Shown here: positions 17,826-27,171 of the stretch, one piece after another
Layout: each line of letters starts with the position of its first letter
How positions within the stretch are numbered: the stretch's first letter is position 1
NCBI RefSeq assembly: GCF_013839525.1
Contig: NZ_JACDIS010000007.1
Location: 62,001-126,000 of the forward strand
From: Chthonobacter rhizosphaerae
GTDB taxonomy: Bacteria > Pseudomonadota > Alphaproteobacteria > Rhizobiales > Pleomorphomonadaceae
Length of the DNA: 64,000 bases
Reading direction: 5' to 3'
The notes under the pieces: generated by a model
What the model was told of the DNA's origin: nothing
Seen by the model: only the letters and a program-made list of their open reading frames with translations
Database searches by the model: none
Translations under genes and position numbers: made by a program

Positions 17826-18698
17826 ATGTCCGAACGCCATCCGATCATCGCCGTCACCGGCTCGTCCGGTGCGGGCACGACCTCGGTGCGCTACACGTTC
17901 GAACGCATCTTCCGGCGCGAGGGCATCAAGGCCGCCTATATCGAGGGCGATGCCTTCCACCGCTACGACCGCGACGCCATGAAGGCCAAGGCGACGGACG
18001 AGATGGCGAAGGGCAACCCGACCTTCAGCCACTTCGGACCGGACGCCAACCAGCTGGAACTGCTGGAGGAGGTGTTCCGCCAGTATGGCGAGGCCGGACG
18101 GGGCAAGACGCGCAACTACATCCACGACCACGAGGAGGAGCGCCTGTTCGGCGCCCCCGTTGGCACGTTCACGCCCTGGGTGCCGTTCCCGGAGGAGACG
18201 GACCTCCTGTTCTACGAGGGCCTTCACGGCGCCGTGGTGACCGGCGACATCAACATCTGCCAGTACGTGGACCTGAAGGTGGGCGTGGTGCCGGTCATCA
18301 ACCTAGAGTGGATCCAGAAGATCCACCGGGACCGCGACACCCGGGGCTATTCCACCGAGGCGGTGACGGACACGATCCTGAGGCGCATGCACGATTACGT
18401 GCACTACATCTGCCCGCAGTTCACCGAGACGGACATCAACTTCCAGCGGGTGCCGACGGTGGACACGTCCAACCCGTTCGTCGCGCGCTGGATCCCGACC
18501 GCCGACGAGAGCATGGTGGTGATCCGCTTCCGCAACCCGCGGGGCATCGACTTCCCGTATCTCCTGTCGATGATCCACAACAGCTTCATGTCGCGGGCGA
18601 ATTCCATCGTGGTGCCGGGCTCTAAGATGGAGCTTGCGATGCAATTGATCCTGACGCCGAAGATCATGCGTCTCATGGAGCGCAAGAGCCGGATCTGA
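17826..18698 (+). CDS. cbbP: Phosphoribulokinase
   Basis: This 290-residue kinase has P-loop GSSGAGTTS near residues 12-20, YIEGDAFHRYDR, EEERLFGAP and the FYEGLHGA strand typical of bacterial red-type PRK. It phosphorylates ribulose 5-phosphate to ribulose 1,5-bisphosphate, a step specific to the Calvin cycle. Its neighbours are cbbF upstream and, unusually, a caspase-like gene on the opposite strand downstream. A 14-bp tandem duplication begins at its stop codon. Confidence 0.95.
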   Translation: MSERHPIIAVTGSSGAGTTSVRYTFERIFRREGIKAAYIEGDAFHRYDRDAMKAKATDEMAKGNPTFSHFGPDANQLELLEEVFRQYGEAGRGKTRNYIHDHEEERLFGAPVGTFTPWVPFPEETDLLFYEGLHGAVVTGDINICQYVDLKVGVVPVINLEWIQKIHRDRDTRGYSTEAVTDTILRRMHDYVHYICPQFTETDINFQRVPTVDTSNPFVARWIPTADESMVVIRFRNPRGIDFPYLLSMIHNSFMSRANSIVVPGSKMELAMQLILTPKIMRLMERKSRI

Positions 18699-19013
18699 GC
18701 GGCACGACTTGAGCGGCACGACTTCGGTGGGTCGACCCTCCCGCGGACTTCAGGCGGGCACCCGGAACGGTCGACCCGGCCAGGGCACCGGGCGCGAGAT
18801 CGGGGAGACCGTGCAGCTCGAGGGGGTGACTGAAGCCGTCTCCCTCACGAGCGAGCAAAGCCGCTCCGTGCCCCCTTCCGTGCCCCCTCAGGCGCGAACG
18901 GAGCGGCTCGGCGCCAGGGGCCGGCGACGCAGAGGCCGGCGACTGTGGCGCCAAGGCCGGTGACGGCGCCCTGTGGCATCCCGAATCCGGACAGCGGCCG
19001 CCCGGCGGGCGAG
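18699..19013. other. Convergent intergenic region after cbbP
   Basis: A 315-bp gap between two convergent stops. The 14-mer TGAGCGGCACGACT is duplicated in tandem (18696-18709 and 18710-18723), and the first copy supplies the cbbP stop. Near 18920-18970 the block GGCCGGCGAC/GGCCGGTGAC recurs at short intervals. No credible gene was seen. The short frame at 18709-18963 is arginine-rich shadow. Confidence 0.5.
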
Positions 19014-20711
19014 TCAGTGCCGCCCGATCACGCTGCCGACAAAGCCGCCGATGGCACCGCCGAGCAGGGCGCCGCTGAAGGCGTCGTTGCCGGAGTTTTG
19101 CTTCTTCTGAAGCCGGGACTGGGTGCGGGCGGCCGCCGCGCGCTGCTGCTGCTCGGCGAGCCAGACCGAATAACGTTCCTCCGACATGACGCGGAGAGCG
19201 ACGAGTTGCTGCTGGGTCAAGTAGCGGGTCGGAGCGGCGCTGGCGCTCACTTGCCAGCTCAGGATAGCGTCTCGGGTCCGATTGCCGAAGGCGCCGTCGA
19301 CACCGCCGGTGGAGAAGCCGAGGCTTGTCAATCGGCCCTGGATCTCGCGCCGGATCTCCCGGGTGAAAGCCGCCTCGGTTGTCGGGTCGCCGGGCTGCGA
19401 CAGGTCGAACAGGCTCCGCTGCGCGGGGGCGCCAGGCTGGGCCGCGGCGTATCCAGGATTGACCGCGGCCATCACCGCGGCGCCGGCCACAGGCGGCTGG
19501 CCGTAGGGGTTGGGCTGCTGCAGCGGCGCCGTCTGGACCATGGGCGATTGACCGACGGGCGCCGGCCCGACCATCGGCGCGGCGGTGACCGGTTGCGCCA
19601 CGGGTGCGGGCGGTGCGGGTTCGGCAGCGACCGCGGCGGACGGTTCGGCCTTGGCCTTCAGCTTGCCGAGCCGGAAGCGCGCCGCGCCCACGTAGCGACC
19701 ATAGGGGTGGAGATCGAGATAGTACTGCAGGTCGCTCGGGTCGTCGGAGTCCTGAACCATCTCCCAGAGCGCGTCCTCGCCGGCGAGGTCGGGCCCCGTC
19801 GGCGCTGCCGGCACCGGCTGACTGTAGACGGTGCCCGGGGCGACGGTCGATTGATCGCCGGGCGCGACAGCCTGGGGCGCCGCCACGGCGACCTGCACCT
19901 CCGCGGCCGGGCGCATCTGGAAGCGCTGCCGGAGCGACTGCACGACCGACGGGATCTGGGCGTTGTTGGTGGCGGAGGCGACGTCGGCGGTCACTTCCGA
20001 CATCATGTCGCCGAAGCTGATGCCCGGTGCGTCGATGTGCTTGAGCAACGCTTTGGTGAAAGGGCTGTTGTCGCCGCTGCCGTCGCTCGCCGTGTTGCCG
20101 GGCTCGGTGGAGTAGGCGATCAGCCGGTTGATGCCCGGGTCGAGCCGGGCGAGACCGCGCCCGACCGCCACGCTCCGCTTCCCCATGCTGCGCTGGAGTT
20201 CGGCCACGAACGGGTTGTTGCGGCAGGCGTCGAGGATGACGACCTTGATGTTCGCCTTGTCGTCCATCGGCTTCAGGAAGTCGTCCACCCGGATGGCGGC
20301 GGCACCGTAGTTGACGTCGTCCTCTTCGGCGATCTCGGCATTGACGGCGAGGAGGTAGTTGACGTTGTCGAGTTGGATTCCGTGGCCTGCATAGTAGAAC
20401 AGGCCGACGTCCGCCTCGTCCAGGCGACTGGCGAATTCGCGGATGGCCTTCTTCATGGCGGTGTCGTTGGCGTCGATCGCCTCCACCGTGTCGAACCCGA
20501 GCGCGCGCAGCTTCGTCGCCACGGCGCGGGCATCGTTCGCCGGATTGGTGAGAGCCGCGATGCCCGTATAGGCTCCGTTGCCGATCACAAGGGCGACCCG
20601 CTTTTCCGCCGGTGGATTGGCGAGCGCCGCGGCAGCCCCAGCCAGAAAGACCATTCCACAAGCCAGAATGCCGATGAGCCACAACAAGCCGTGTGTAGCG
20701 CGGGCGTTCAT
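19014..20711 (-). CDS. Caspase-like (C14) protease with peptidoglycan-binding domain
   Basis: This 565-residue protein has an N-terminal signal (LLWLIGILACGMVFLAGAAA), then a caspase p20-like domain (RVALVIGNGAY). The catalytic dyad is His110 (FYYAGHG) and Cys163 (ILDACRNNPF). A proline/alanine/glutamine-rich linker follows (about 300-440), then a PG_binding_1-like unit (GRLTSLGFSTGGVDGAFG) and a C-terminal glycine zipper (GALLGGAIGGFVGSVIG). It is probably an exported orthocaspase/metacaspase-type protease anchored in the envelope. ATG 20711 has GGAG 9 bases upstream. It lies in reverse between cbbP and cbbA, where cbbT is often found. Confidence 0.85.
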   Translation of the reverse strand: MNARATHGLLWLIGILACGMVFLAGAAAALANPPAEKRVALVIGNGAYTGIAALTNPANDARAVATKLRALGFDTVEAIDANDTAMKKAIREFASRLDEADVGLFYYAGHGIQLDNVNYLLAVNAEIAEEDDVNYGAAAIRVDDFLKPMDDKANIKVVILDACRNNPFVAELQRSMGKRSVAVGRGLARLDPGINRLIAYSTEPGNTASDGSGDNSPFTKALLKHIDAPGISFGDMMSEVTADVASATNNAQIPSVVQSLRQRFQMRPAAEVQVAVAAPQAVAPGDQSTVAPGTVYSQPVPAAPTGPDLAGEDALWEMVQDSDDPSDLQYYLDLHPYGRYVGAARFRLGKLKAKAEPSAAVAAEPAPPAPVAQPVTAAPMVGPAPVGQSPMVQTAPLQQPNPYGQPPVAGAAVMAAVNPGYAAAQPGAPAQRSLFDLSQPGDPTTEAAFTREIRREIQGRLTSLGFSTGGVDGAFGNRTRDAILSWQVSASAAPTRYLTQQQLVALRVMSEERYSVWLAEQQQRAAAARTQSRLQKKQNSGNDAFSGALLGGAIGGFVGSVIGRH

Positions 20712-21126
20712 GGAGCGCATCTCCAACAAGATGGCGGAGTGCGCAAGGTACCAACCAGAATTGCAGGACACAACAGTAGATGCGCACGAAAGTGTTAAAA
20801 CTGACAAATAGTCGTCGAGTAACGTTGCACCGAACGACGACGTCCCAAGCCGCTGTGCGGCGGCCGGTTCGCCGGTTCCACGGATCGGCGCCGGAGGTTG
20901 GGCACGAAAGAACGGAGACCGGCCTCGTTAATATTAAAGAGTGAAGTTCAGCAGCGTGCGTGACGCGGGATGCGGCCCGGCGGGACTTATCGCCTCAATC
21001 CGCCCAAAGGCGTAGATCAAGACGTCACGTTTGTGGGTATTTCATAGCCCGACTGCTTCCGCGCCGGACCGCTTCCGCCTCCCTCCCCTCCCCCGGCGGG
21101 CGGCCGGCCAAACGAGAGGATGACAG
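20712..21126. promoter_or_regulatory. Divergent promoter region, caspase gene / cbbA
   Basis: A 415-bp divergent gap. It holds AT-rich islands in GC-rich DNA: TGTTAAAACTGACAAATA at about 20793-20810 near the caspase side, and TTAATATTAA (perfect 10-bp palindrome) at 20928-20937 followed by AAGAGTGAAGTTC. The latter is a candidate CbbR or promoter element for cbbA. No gene is seen. Confidence 0.4.
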
Positions 21127-22191
21127 ATGGCCCGTATTACGCTTCGGCAGTTGCTGGATGATGCGGCCGAGCACGGTTATGGCGTGCCGGCCTTCAACAT
21201 CAACAACATGGAACAGGGGCTGGCGATCCTCGAGGCCGCGGCGGCCACGGATTCCCCGGTGATCATCCAGGCCAGCCGCGGCGCGCGTGCCTATGCGAAC
21301 GACATCATCCTCGCCAAGCTGATCGACGGTCTCGTCGAGCTGCATCCGGACATCCCGATCTGCATGCATCTCGACCATGGCAACAACGAAGCCACCTGCA
21401 TGACCGCCATCCAAAACGGCTTCACCTCCGTGATGATGGACGGCTCGCTGAAGGAGGATGGCAAGACGCCGGGCGACTACGCCTACAACGCCGGCATCAC
21501 CCGCCGCGTGGTGGACATGGCCCACTGGGGCGGCGTTTCGGTGGAAGGCGAGATCGGCGTGCTCGGCTCGCTGGAATCCGGCATGGGCGAGAAGGAGGAC
21601 GGCCACGGCTTCGAGGGCGTGCTCTCCCACGACCAACTGCTGACCGACCCGGAGCAGGCGGTGCAGTTCGTCAAGGACACCAAGGTGGACGCCCTCGCCG
21701 TCGCCATGGGCACCAGCCACGGCGCCTACAAGTTCACCCGCAAGCCGGACGGCGAAGTGCTGGCGATGACCGTGATCGAGGAGATCCACCGCCGCCTGCC
21801 GACGACGCACCTCGTCATGCACGGCTCGTCGTCGGTGCCGGAGGAGCTGCAGGAGATCATCAACCGGTACGGCGGCGAGATGAAGCCGACCTGGGGCGTG
21901 CCGGTGGAGGAGATCCAGCGCGGCATCAAGCATGGCGTGCGCAAGATCAACATCGACACGGACAACCGCATGGCGCTGACCGGCGCGATCCGCAAGGTGT
22001 TCGCCGAGAACCCGAGCGAGTTCGACCCGCGCAAGTACCTGAAGCCCGCCATGGAGGCGATGCGCAAGCTCTGCATCCAGCGCTTCGAGGAGTTCGGCAC
22101 GGCCGGAAACGCCGCCCGCATCAAGCCGATTCCGCTCGCCGAGATGGCCAAGCGCTACAAGAGCGGCAGCCTGGACCAGAAGATCAACTGA
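21127..22191 (+). CDS. cbbA: Fructose-bisphosphate aldolase class II (Calvin subtype)
   Basis: This 354-residue class II zinc aldolase begins [20 protein letters not shown] and has [13 protein letters not shown]. Zinc-ligand segments include [36 protein letters not shown] and [10 protein letters not shown]. This is the CbbA/Fba subtype of Calvin-cycle bacteria, active on fructose 1,6- and sedoheptulose 1,7-bisphosphates. It is separated from cbbX by 500 bp of repeats where cbbL-cbbS would usually lie. Confidence 0.95.
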   Translation: MARITLRQLLDDAAEHGYGVPAFNINNMEQGLAILEAAAATDSPVIIQASRGARAYANDIILAKLIDGLVELHPDIPICMHLDHGNNEATCMTAIQNGFTSVMMDGSLKEDGKTPGDYAYNAGITRRVVDMAHWGGVSVEGEIGVLGSLESGMGEKEDGHGFEGVLSHDQLLTDPEQAVQFVKDTKVDALAVAMGTSHGAYKFTRKPDGEVLAMTVIEEIHRRLPTTHLVMHGSSSVPEELQEIINRYGGEMKPTWGVPVEEIQRGIKHGVRKINIDTDNRMALTGAIRKVFAENPSEFDPRKYLKPAMEAMRKLCIQRFEEFGTAGNAARIKPIPLAEMAKRYKSGSLDQKIN

Positions 22192-22691
22192 GAACGGGAT
22201 CGGCGGGGGCCCACGTGGCCCCATGGGTGGGCTCAGTGCGCGCCGCCGACCCTCTACGTGAAAACATCACCCCGGCGAAAGCCGGGGTCCAACCCATTTT
22301 GGATTGGTGTCGACGGCGCGGGTGGCGCTCGCGTCGGCTGGATCCCGGCTTTCGCCGGGATGACGACCGAGGGCGGGTGGAGACGGCCGGCGTTCACTTG
22401 CCAGCGGTGTCCATGCCTCAACGCCGTCATGGTCCGCGAAGGCGGATCAGCCATGCTATCGGCGGCTCGAAAGAGGAATGCGTGGGTGGTCTGCCTGCGC
22501 AGACCATGACGGCGTAAATCGTGATGGGTGCGGCAGCGGCGCGTCGGACGTCTGGTCACACCGGACGGCGACGGAGCCCCTTTCCCTTCCGCGGAAATCC
22601 GTGGATGGTCGGGTGATTGCCGATCAACGCGGAAAGTGGGTCCAGTGTCCAGGCCTCCGGTTCCAGCCCTCGCCGCCGAGGCCCGTCTGCC
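22192..22691. repeat. REP-rich gap between cbbA and cbbX
   Basis: A 500-bp gap without a gene. Family 1: hairpins CCCCGGC-GAAA-GCCGGGG (22270-22287) and CCCGGC-TTTC-GCCGGG (22344-22359) face each other 56 bp apart. Family 2: units at 22426-22453 (TGGTCCGC-GAAG-GCGGATCA) and, inverted, 22477-22511 (TGGTCTGC-CTGC-GCAGACCA, flanked by GCGTGGG and TGACGG). Family 2 recurs downstream of cbbX. This is where cbbL and cbbS sit in many red-type operons. Confidence 0.8.
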
Positions 22692-23579
22692 ATGACGGGC
22701 GCCGTCGACCTTCGCCGCGCCTTCGAGGAATCCGGCGTGGCGGCCGTTCTTGCCGAGCTCGACCGCGACCTCGTCGGGCTGAAGCCCGTGAAGGGGCGGA
22801 TCCGCGAGACGGCGGCGCTGCTGCTCGTGGACCGGGCGCGGGCGGACCTCGGGCTCGTGCACGAAACCCCGACGCTGCACATGAGCTTCACCGGCAACCC
22901 GGGCACCGGCAAGACCACGGTCGCGCTGCGGATGGCGAGCCTTCTGCACCGGCTCGGCTACATCCGCAAGGGCCACCTCGTCTCGGTCACGCGGGACGAT
23001 CTCGTCGGCCAGTACATCGGCCACACCGCCCCGAAAACGAGGGACGTGATCAAGAAGGCCATGGGCGGCGTGCTGTTCATCGACGAGGCCTACTATCTCT
23101 ACAGGCCCGAGAACGAGCGCGACTACGGCCAGGAGGCGATCGAAATCCTCTTGCAGGTGATGGAGAACCAGCGGGACGACCTGGTGGTGATCCTCGCCGG
23201 CTACGGCAAGCGGATGGAGACCTTCTTCGAGAGCAACCCCGGCTTCCGCTCGCGCATCGCCCACCACATCGACTTTCCGGACTATTCGGACGATGAACTG
23301 ATCGAGATCGCCGAGCGGATGCTGGCGCGGCAGGCGTATCGGCTGTCGGAGGCCGGCCGGACGGCGTTCGCGGCCTATGTGGCGGCCCGGCGCACGCAGC
23401 CCCATTTTGCCAACGCCCGCAGCATCCGCAACGCGCTCGACCGGGCGAAGCTGCGGCAGGCCAACCGGTTGCTGGAGGAGGCGGAAGGGGAAGTCGGGGC
23501 GGACGCGCTCTCGACCATCGAGGCGGCAGACATCCTGAAGAGCCGCGTGCTCACCCAAGGGGGGCGGTTGGAGGGGTGA
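22692..23579 (+). CDS. cbbX: Red-type RuBisCO activase
   Basis: This 295-residue AAA+ protein has Walker [10 protein letters not shown] at 68-76, a pore-loop region with [10 protein letters not shown], Walker [11 protein letters not shown] and sensor/arginine finger [11 protein letters not shown]. This is the CbbX pattern. CbbX hexamers use ATP to pull the RbcL C-terminus and free inhibited form IC RuBisCO, and are activated by RuBP. ATG 22692 is chosen because family similarity begins there. No RuBisCO gene is in the window, so either cbbLS are elsewhere or this is a remnant. Confidence 0.92.
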   Translation: MTGAVDLRRAFEESGVAAVLAELDRDLVGLKPVKGRIRETAALLLVDRARADLGLVHETPTLHMSFTGNPGTGKTTVALRMASLLHRLGYIRKGHLVSVTRDDLVGQYIGHTAPKTRDVIKKAMGGVLFIDEAYYLYRPENERDYGQEAIEILLQVMENQRDDLVVILAGYGKRMETFFESNPGFRSRIAHHIDFPDYSDDELIEIAERMLARQAYRLSEAGRTAFAAYVAARRTQPHFANARSIRNALDRAKLRQANRLLEEAEGEVGADALSTIEAADILKSRVLTQGGRLEG

Positions 23580-23896
23580 GTGGGGTCGTGAGGGTCGCGG
23601 GGGAAGCAAAGCGTGGGTGGCCCGCCTGCGCGGACCATGACGGTCGAAGGGTTGGGCTACGAAGATCGGCCCGATCCTGACGGCGATGCAGATCTGAGGC
23701 GGCAAGCGCCCTCCGCGCCACCGACTACTCTCCCTCGTCATGGTCTGCGAAAGCAGACCATCCACGCATTTTTGCTGTCAACTCCGGAATGCGTGGGTGG
23801 TCCGCCTGAAGCGGACCATGACGATCGAGGCAGATCGGGCGGACATTGGTCGGCGCTGCATTTCGACCGATCCTGCCCCTAAATGCCGCCCCGCCC
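23580..23896. repeat. REP cluster downstream of cbbX
   Basis: The 317-bp gap between cbbX and the pqqE stop contains three more family-2 units: 23611-23643 (GTGGCCCGCCTGCGCGGACC), 23736-23770 (TGGTCTGC-GAAA-GCAGACCA, inverted) and 23788-23823 (TGGTCCGC-CTGA-AGCGGACCA). Orientation alternates. No gene was seen in the gap. Confidence 0.8.
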
Positions 23897-25021
23897 TCAC
23901 ATCGTCCGGTACTCGTAGGCCGGGATCTCGCCGACTTCGCTTTCCGCCTCGGTCAGCTGGCGGATCGTGTCGCGGAGCGGCGACTTGATGCACATGGGAT
24001 CGGTGGCGGAGGCGTCGCCAGCGTAGGCCATGGCCTGGCAACGGCAGCCGCCGAAATCGACGGTCTTGCGCTCGCACGAGCGGCAGGGCTCGGGCATCCA
24101 GTCGGTGCCGCGATAGGCGTTAAAGGAGGAACTTTCGTTCCAGATCCAGGCGAGCGGCTTCTCCCGCACGGTCTCGAAGGTGAGGTGCGGGATGGTGGCG
24201 GCCGCGTGGCAGGGCAGCACCTTGCCGTTCGGCTCGATGTTGATTCCGACGCGTCCCCAGCCGCCCATGCAGGCCTTCGGGTAGATGGAATGGTGGTCCG
24301 GCGGCACGTAGTCGATCACGAGCGTGCCCTTCAGCCGCTCGCGCTCCTCCATGACGACGGCCGTGCAGGCGTCCACCATGGCGCGGGTCGGCAGGAGGGC
24401 GGCGCGGTTCTTCACCGCCCAGCCGTGGATCTGGGTGTTGGCGATCTCGATGCGCCGGGCGCCGAGTTCGACCGCCAGATGAATCGTCTCACGCACCTTG
24501 TGGAGGTTGCGCCGGTGCATGACGGCGTTGACCGTGAGCGGCAGCCCCTCGGCGCCGATCCATGCAGCAACCTTCATCTTGTGGTCGAAGCCACCGCGGT
24601 AACCGCCCACCAGGTCGGCGGTTTCGGAGTCCGTGCCCTGTATGGAGAGCTGCACGTGGTCGAGCCCGCGGGCGGACAGGTCCTTCACCCGCGCCTCGGT
24701 GAGGCCGACGCCGGAGGTGATGAGGTTGGTGTAGAGGCCCACCTCGCGCCCAACAGTGACGAGGTCCTCCAGGTCGCGCCGGGCGGCCGGCTCCCCGCCG
24801 GAGAAGTGCACGTGGAGGACGCCCATGGCGGCGGCCTGGCGCAAAACGCTCGTCCACTCCTCGGTGGTGAGCTCGTCGGCGCGCTTCACCATCTCCAGCG
24901 GGTTGGAGCAGTAGGGGCACTTCAGCGGGCAGCGATGGGTGAGTTCCGCCAGCATGGCCATGGGCGGCGGCACGCGGCGGACGGCCTTCACGGGTTCCGG
25001 CGAGACGACGGGCGCGTTCAT
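23897..25021 (-). CDS. pqqE: PqqA peptide cyclase (radical SAM)
   Basis: This 374-residue radical SAM protein has the cluster motif HRCPLKCPYCSNP (Cys31, Cys35, Cys38) and a SPASM-type C-terminus with CMGGWG, GKVLPCH and CRSCERKTVDFGGCRCQ for auxiliary clusters. PqqE forms the Glu-Tyr carbon-carbon bond in the PqqA peptide, the first step of PQQ synthesis, and needs PqqD as peptide chaperone. Its start overlaps the pqqD stop by ATGA. It is the last gene of the pqqABCDE operon. Confidence 0.95.
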   Translation of the reverse strand: MNAPVVSPEPVKAVRRVPPPMAMLAELTHRCPLKCPYCSNPLEMVKRADELTTEEWTSVLRQAAAMGVLHVHFSGGEPAARRDLEDLVTVGREVGLYTNLITSGVGLTEARVKDLSARGLDHVQLSIQGTDSETADLVGGYRGGFDHKMKVAAWIGAEGLPLTVNAVMHRRNLHKVRETIHLAVELGARRIEIANTQIHGWAVKNRAALLPTRAMVDACTAVVMEERERLKGTLVIDYVPPDHHSIYPKACMGGWGRVGINIEPNGKVLPCHAAATIPHLTFETVREKPLAWIWNESSSFNAYRGTDWMPEPCRSCERKTVDFGGCRCQAMAYAGDASATDPMCIKSPLRDTIRQLTEAESEVGEIPAYEYRTM

Positions 25022-25317
25022 GGCGCGATCTCCAGCATGCGCTTGTCCAACAGGTCCACGAGCATGCGGCGGGCGTCGCCGGCGATCTGCTCGCGGGGCG
25101 CGGCGTACTTCGCCGCCAGAGTATCGACGATCGCCGCGAAGGTCTTCGTCCCGTCCACCTCCTCGAGGATGGCGGCGGCGATCGGGTCCACCTTCACGGC
25201 GCGCTCCGGTGCGAGCAGCATGTAGGTCTCGCGCGCCTCGTCGAAGCGAAGACGCACGCCGCGCGAGATCCGCGGCGTCGCCGTATCGGGAAGGCGGTCT
25301 TCAGGCGTCGCGGTCAT
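25018..25317 (-). CDS. pqqD: PqqA-binding chaperone PqqD
   Basis: This 99-residue PqqD has the winged-helix-like core YMLLAPERAVKVDPIAAAIL and GTKTFAAIVDTLAAKYAAP. PqqD binds the PqqA leader peptide and presents it to PqqE. The gene lies 92 bp after pqqC and overlaps pqqE, as in other alphaproteobacterial pqq operons. Length is normal for the family. Confidence 0.93.
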   Translation of the reverse strand: MTATPEDRLPDTATPRISRGVRLRFDEARETYMLLAPERAVKVDPIAAAILEEVDGTKTFAAIVDTLAAKYAAPREQIAGDARRMLVDLLDKRMLEIAP

Positions 25318-25409
25318 GGGCGTCCCGTGCGGTCGAGGCTGGTGCCTCAGAAGTGCGAATGCCCCCCGTCGGGAGGGTCGGACCAGAGGTCCACCGGCGT
25401 GTCAGAGCC

Positions 25410-26192
25410 CTACTCCGCCGCCTCGCGCGCTGTCGCCATGCCCTCTCCGGGGCGCCAGGCGCCGGGGGCGGGCATGGCCGGGTCCACATACGCGAGCCAG
25501 AGCGCGTCCAGCTGGGCCCAGAGCACCTCGGTCTTGAAGGTCAGCGCGCCGAGGGCGGCCTGCTGCTGCTCCACCGTGCGGGCGTTCTCCAGAACGTAGC
25601 GCAGCGCGAAATCGGCGTCGCGCGGGGCCTGGTCGAGGCGGCGGCGGAAGTAGGCGATCACGCGCTCGTTGATGAAGTCGTAGTGGCCGAGCATGCCCGA
25701 GATCCGCTCCTCGTGGAGCTGGGGCGCGAACAGCTCGGTCAGCGACGAAGCGACGGCTTCCAGGAGCGTGCGATCGCGGACGAAATGGAGATAGGCCTCG
25801 GTGGCGAAGCGCGTCGCCGGCAGGGCGCCGCGCTTGGACATCACGTAGTCGCGGTCGAAGCCGAGACCGTCGGTCAGCATGAGCCAGCGGTCGATGCCGC
25901 CCTCCCCGCCGTCGAGGCCGTCGTGGTCCGTGATCCGGTGCAGCCACTCCCGGCGCAGCTCCCGGTCCTCGCAGCGCGCCATCAGGGCGGCGTCCTTCTG
26001 CGGGATGATGGACTGGTAGCAGTAGCGGTTGAGCGCCCAGGCCCGGACCTGGTCGATCGAGCACTGGCCGCCGTGGAGCTTCTTGTGGAAGGGATGGAGG
26101 CTGTGATAGCGCTCCGCGCCGATCCTGCGCAGGGCGGCTTCCAGCTGATCCGGGGACATCGGCGTCTGGTCGGTGTGCTTGGCCATCGTCAT
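25410..26192 (-). CDS. pqqC: Pyrroloquinoline-quinone synthase
   Basis: This 260-residue cofactor-free oxidase has the PqqC signatures YHSLHPFHKKLHGGQCSIDQ, YYCQSIIPQKDA-like helices (NRYCYQSIIPQKDAALM) and DHDGLDGGEGGIDRWL. PqqC carries out the final ring closure and oxidation to PQQ. The ATG at 26192 overlaps the pqqB stop by ATGA. A second ATG at 26186 is also possible. The C-terminus ends in a TAG at 25410. Confidence 0.95.
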   Translation of the reverse strand: MTMAKHTDQTPMSPDQLEAALRRIGAERYHSLHPFHKKLHGGQCSIDQVRAWALNRYCYQSIIPQKDAALMARCEDRELRREWLHRITDHDGLDGGEGGIDRWLMLTDGLGFDRDYVMSKRGALPATRFATEAYLHFVRDRTLLEAVASSLTELFAPQLHEERISGMLGHYDFINERVIAYFRRRLDQAPRDADFALRYVLENARTVEQQQAALGALTFKTEVLWAQLDALWLAYVDPAMPAPGAWRPGEGMATAREAAE

Positions 26193-27136
26193 GGGGTGAC
26201 GTCCATTCCGTCGGTCGCGATCTCCCATCCCGCCTCCTCCACCGTCCGGCGCGCGGACGATCCCTCCCGGAGGGCCGGGTTGGTGTTGTTGATGTGGACA
26301 TAGATCCGGCGCTTGACCGGAATGTCCCGGAAGGCGTCGAGGGACCCGTCCGGTCCGCTCATCGCCATGTGGCCCATGCGGCGGCCGGTCTTCTGGCCGA
26401 CGCCCTGGGCGATCATCTCGTCGTCGGTGAAGACGGTGCCGTCGAAGAAGACGACGTCCGCGCCGGCGAGCCGGTCCTTCAGGCGGCCCGTCATGCGGGC
26501 GCAGCCGGGCACGTAGGCGATCCGCTCGCCCGATGGCCCGACGAGGTCGACGCCGACGGTGTTCTCGCCTTCGAGGTCCGTCACCACGGTCTCGCCTTCC
26601 AGATAGAGCGGCACCTTTCCCGGTACAGGAAAGAGCGTCGCGGTGACGCCCGGCACGAGCGCGAACGGCTCGTCGAGGGCGACCGGCTCGAAGCGGACGA
26701 GGCTGCGGTCGAGCGCCTGGAAGATGGGATTCTGGTCGATCACGGCCAGGATCTCGGCCGTGCCGAGCACCCGGAAGGCCTGCTTCTCGCGCAGGCCCAG
26801 CAGCCCGGTCACGTGGTCGATGTCGCCGTTCGTGATCAGAACCGTGTGAATCGGCGTGTGCCGGTTTCCGACCGAGGCCGGATCGGCCGGATGCAGCGCC
26901 GGGGTGCGGATCAGCTGCGTGGTGATCTCGGGCGAGGCGTTGAGGATCGCCCACTCGGCGCCGTTCGCCGTCACCGCCAGGGACGACTGGGTGCGCGGCT
27001 CCAGGCCCCTCACGCCGCGCCGGACGTCGGCGCAGTTGGCGCAGTTGCAATTCCATTGGGGGAATCCCCCGCCGGCCGCCGCGCCGAGGACCAGAGCCCG
27101 AAGCCGCCCGTTGGCGGCTCCGCGCCCCGTGCTCAT
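26189..27136 (-). CDS. pqqB: PQQ biosynthesis protein PqqB
   Basis: This 315-residue metallo-beta-lactamase-fold protein shows GAAAGGGFPQWNCNCANC at the N-terminus, a zinc-binding cysteine site typical of PqqB, and the metal-site strand NGDIDHVTGLLGLRE. PqqB hydroxylates the tyrosine-derived part of the PQQ precursor. ATG 27136 is chosen because family sequence starts there. The frame upstream reads through pqqA in another frame. Confidence 0.94.
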   Translation of the reverse strand: MSTGRGAANGRLRALVLGAAAGGGFPQWNCNCANCADVRRGVRGLEPRTQSSLAVTANGAEWAILNASPEITTQLIRTPALHPADPASVGNRHTPIHTVLITNGDIDHVTGLLGLREKQAFRVLGTAEILAVIDQNPIFQALDRSLVRFEPVALDEPFALVPGVTATLFPVPGKVPLYLEGETVVTDLEGENTVGVDLVGPSGERIAYVPGCARMTGRLKDRLAGADVVFFDGTVFTDDEMIAQGVGQKTGRRMGHMAMSGPDGSLDAFRDIPVKRRIYVHINNTNPALREGSSARRTVEEAGWEIATDGMDVTP

Positions 27137-27171
27137 CTCGTCACCTTGGGTGCGCGAGACGGCATCGGAAA

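Noticed and set aside
18709-18963. 84-residue frame after cbbP
   Set aside because: Arginine-rich, without a ribosome site or family match, and it overlaps local direct repeats.
22192-23823. REP elements around cbbX as a CRISPR array
   Set aside because: Units alternate in orientation, differ in spacing, form hairpins, and no cas genes or uniform spacers are present.
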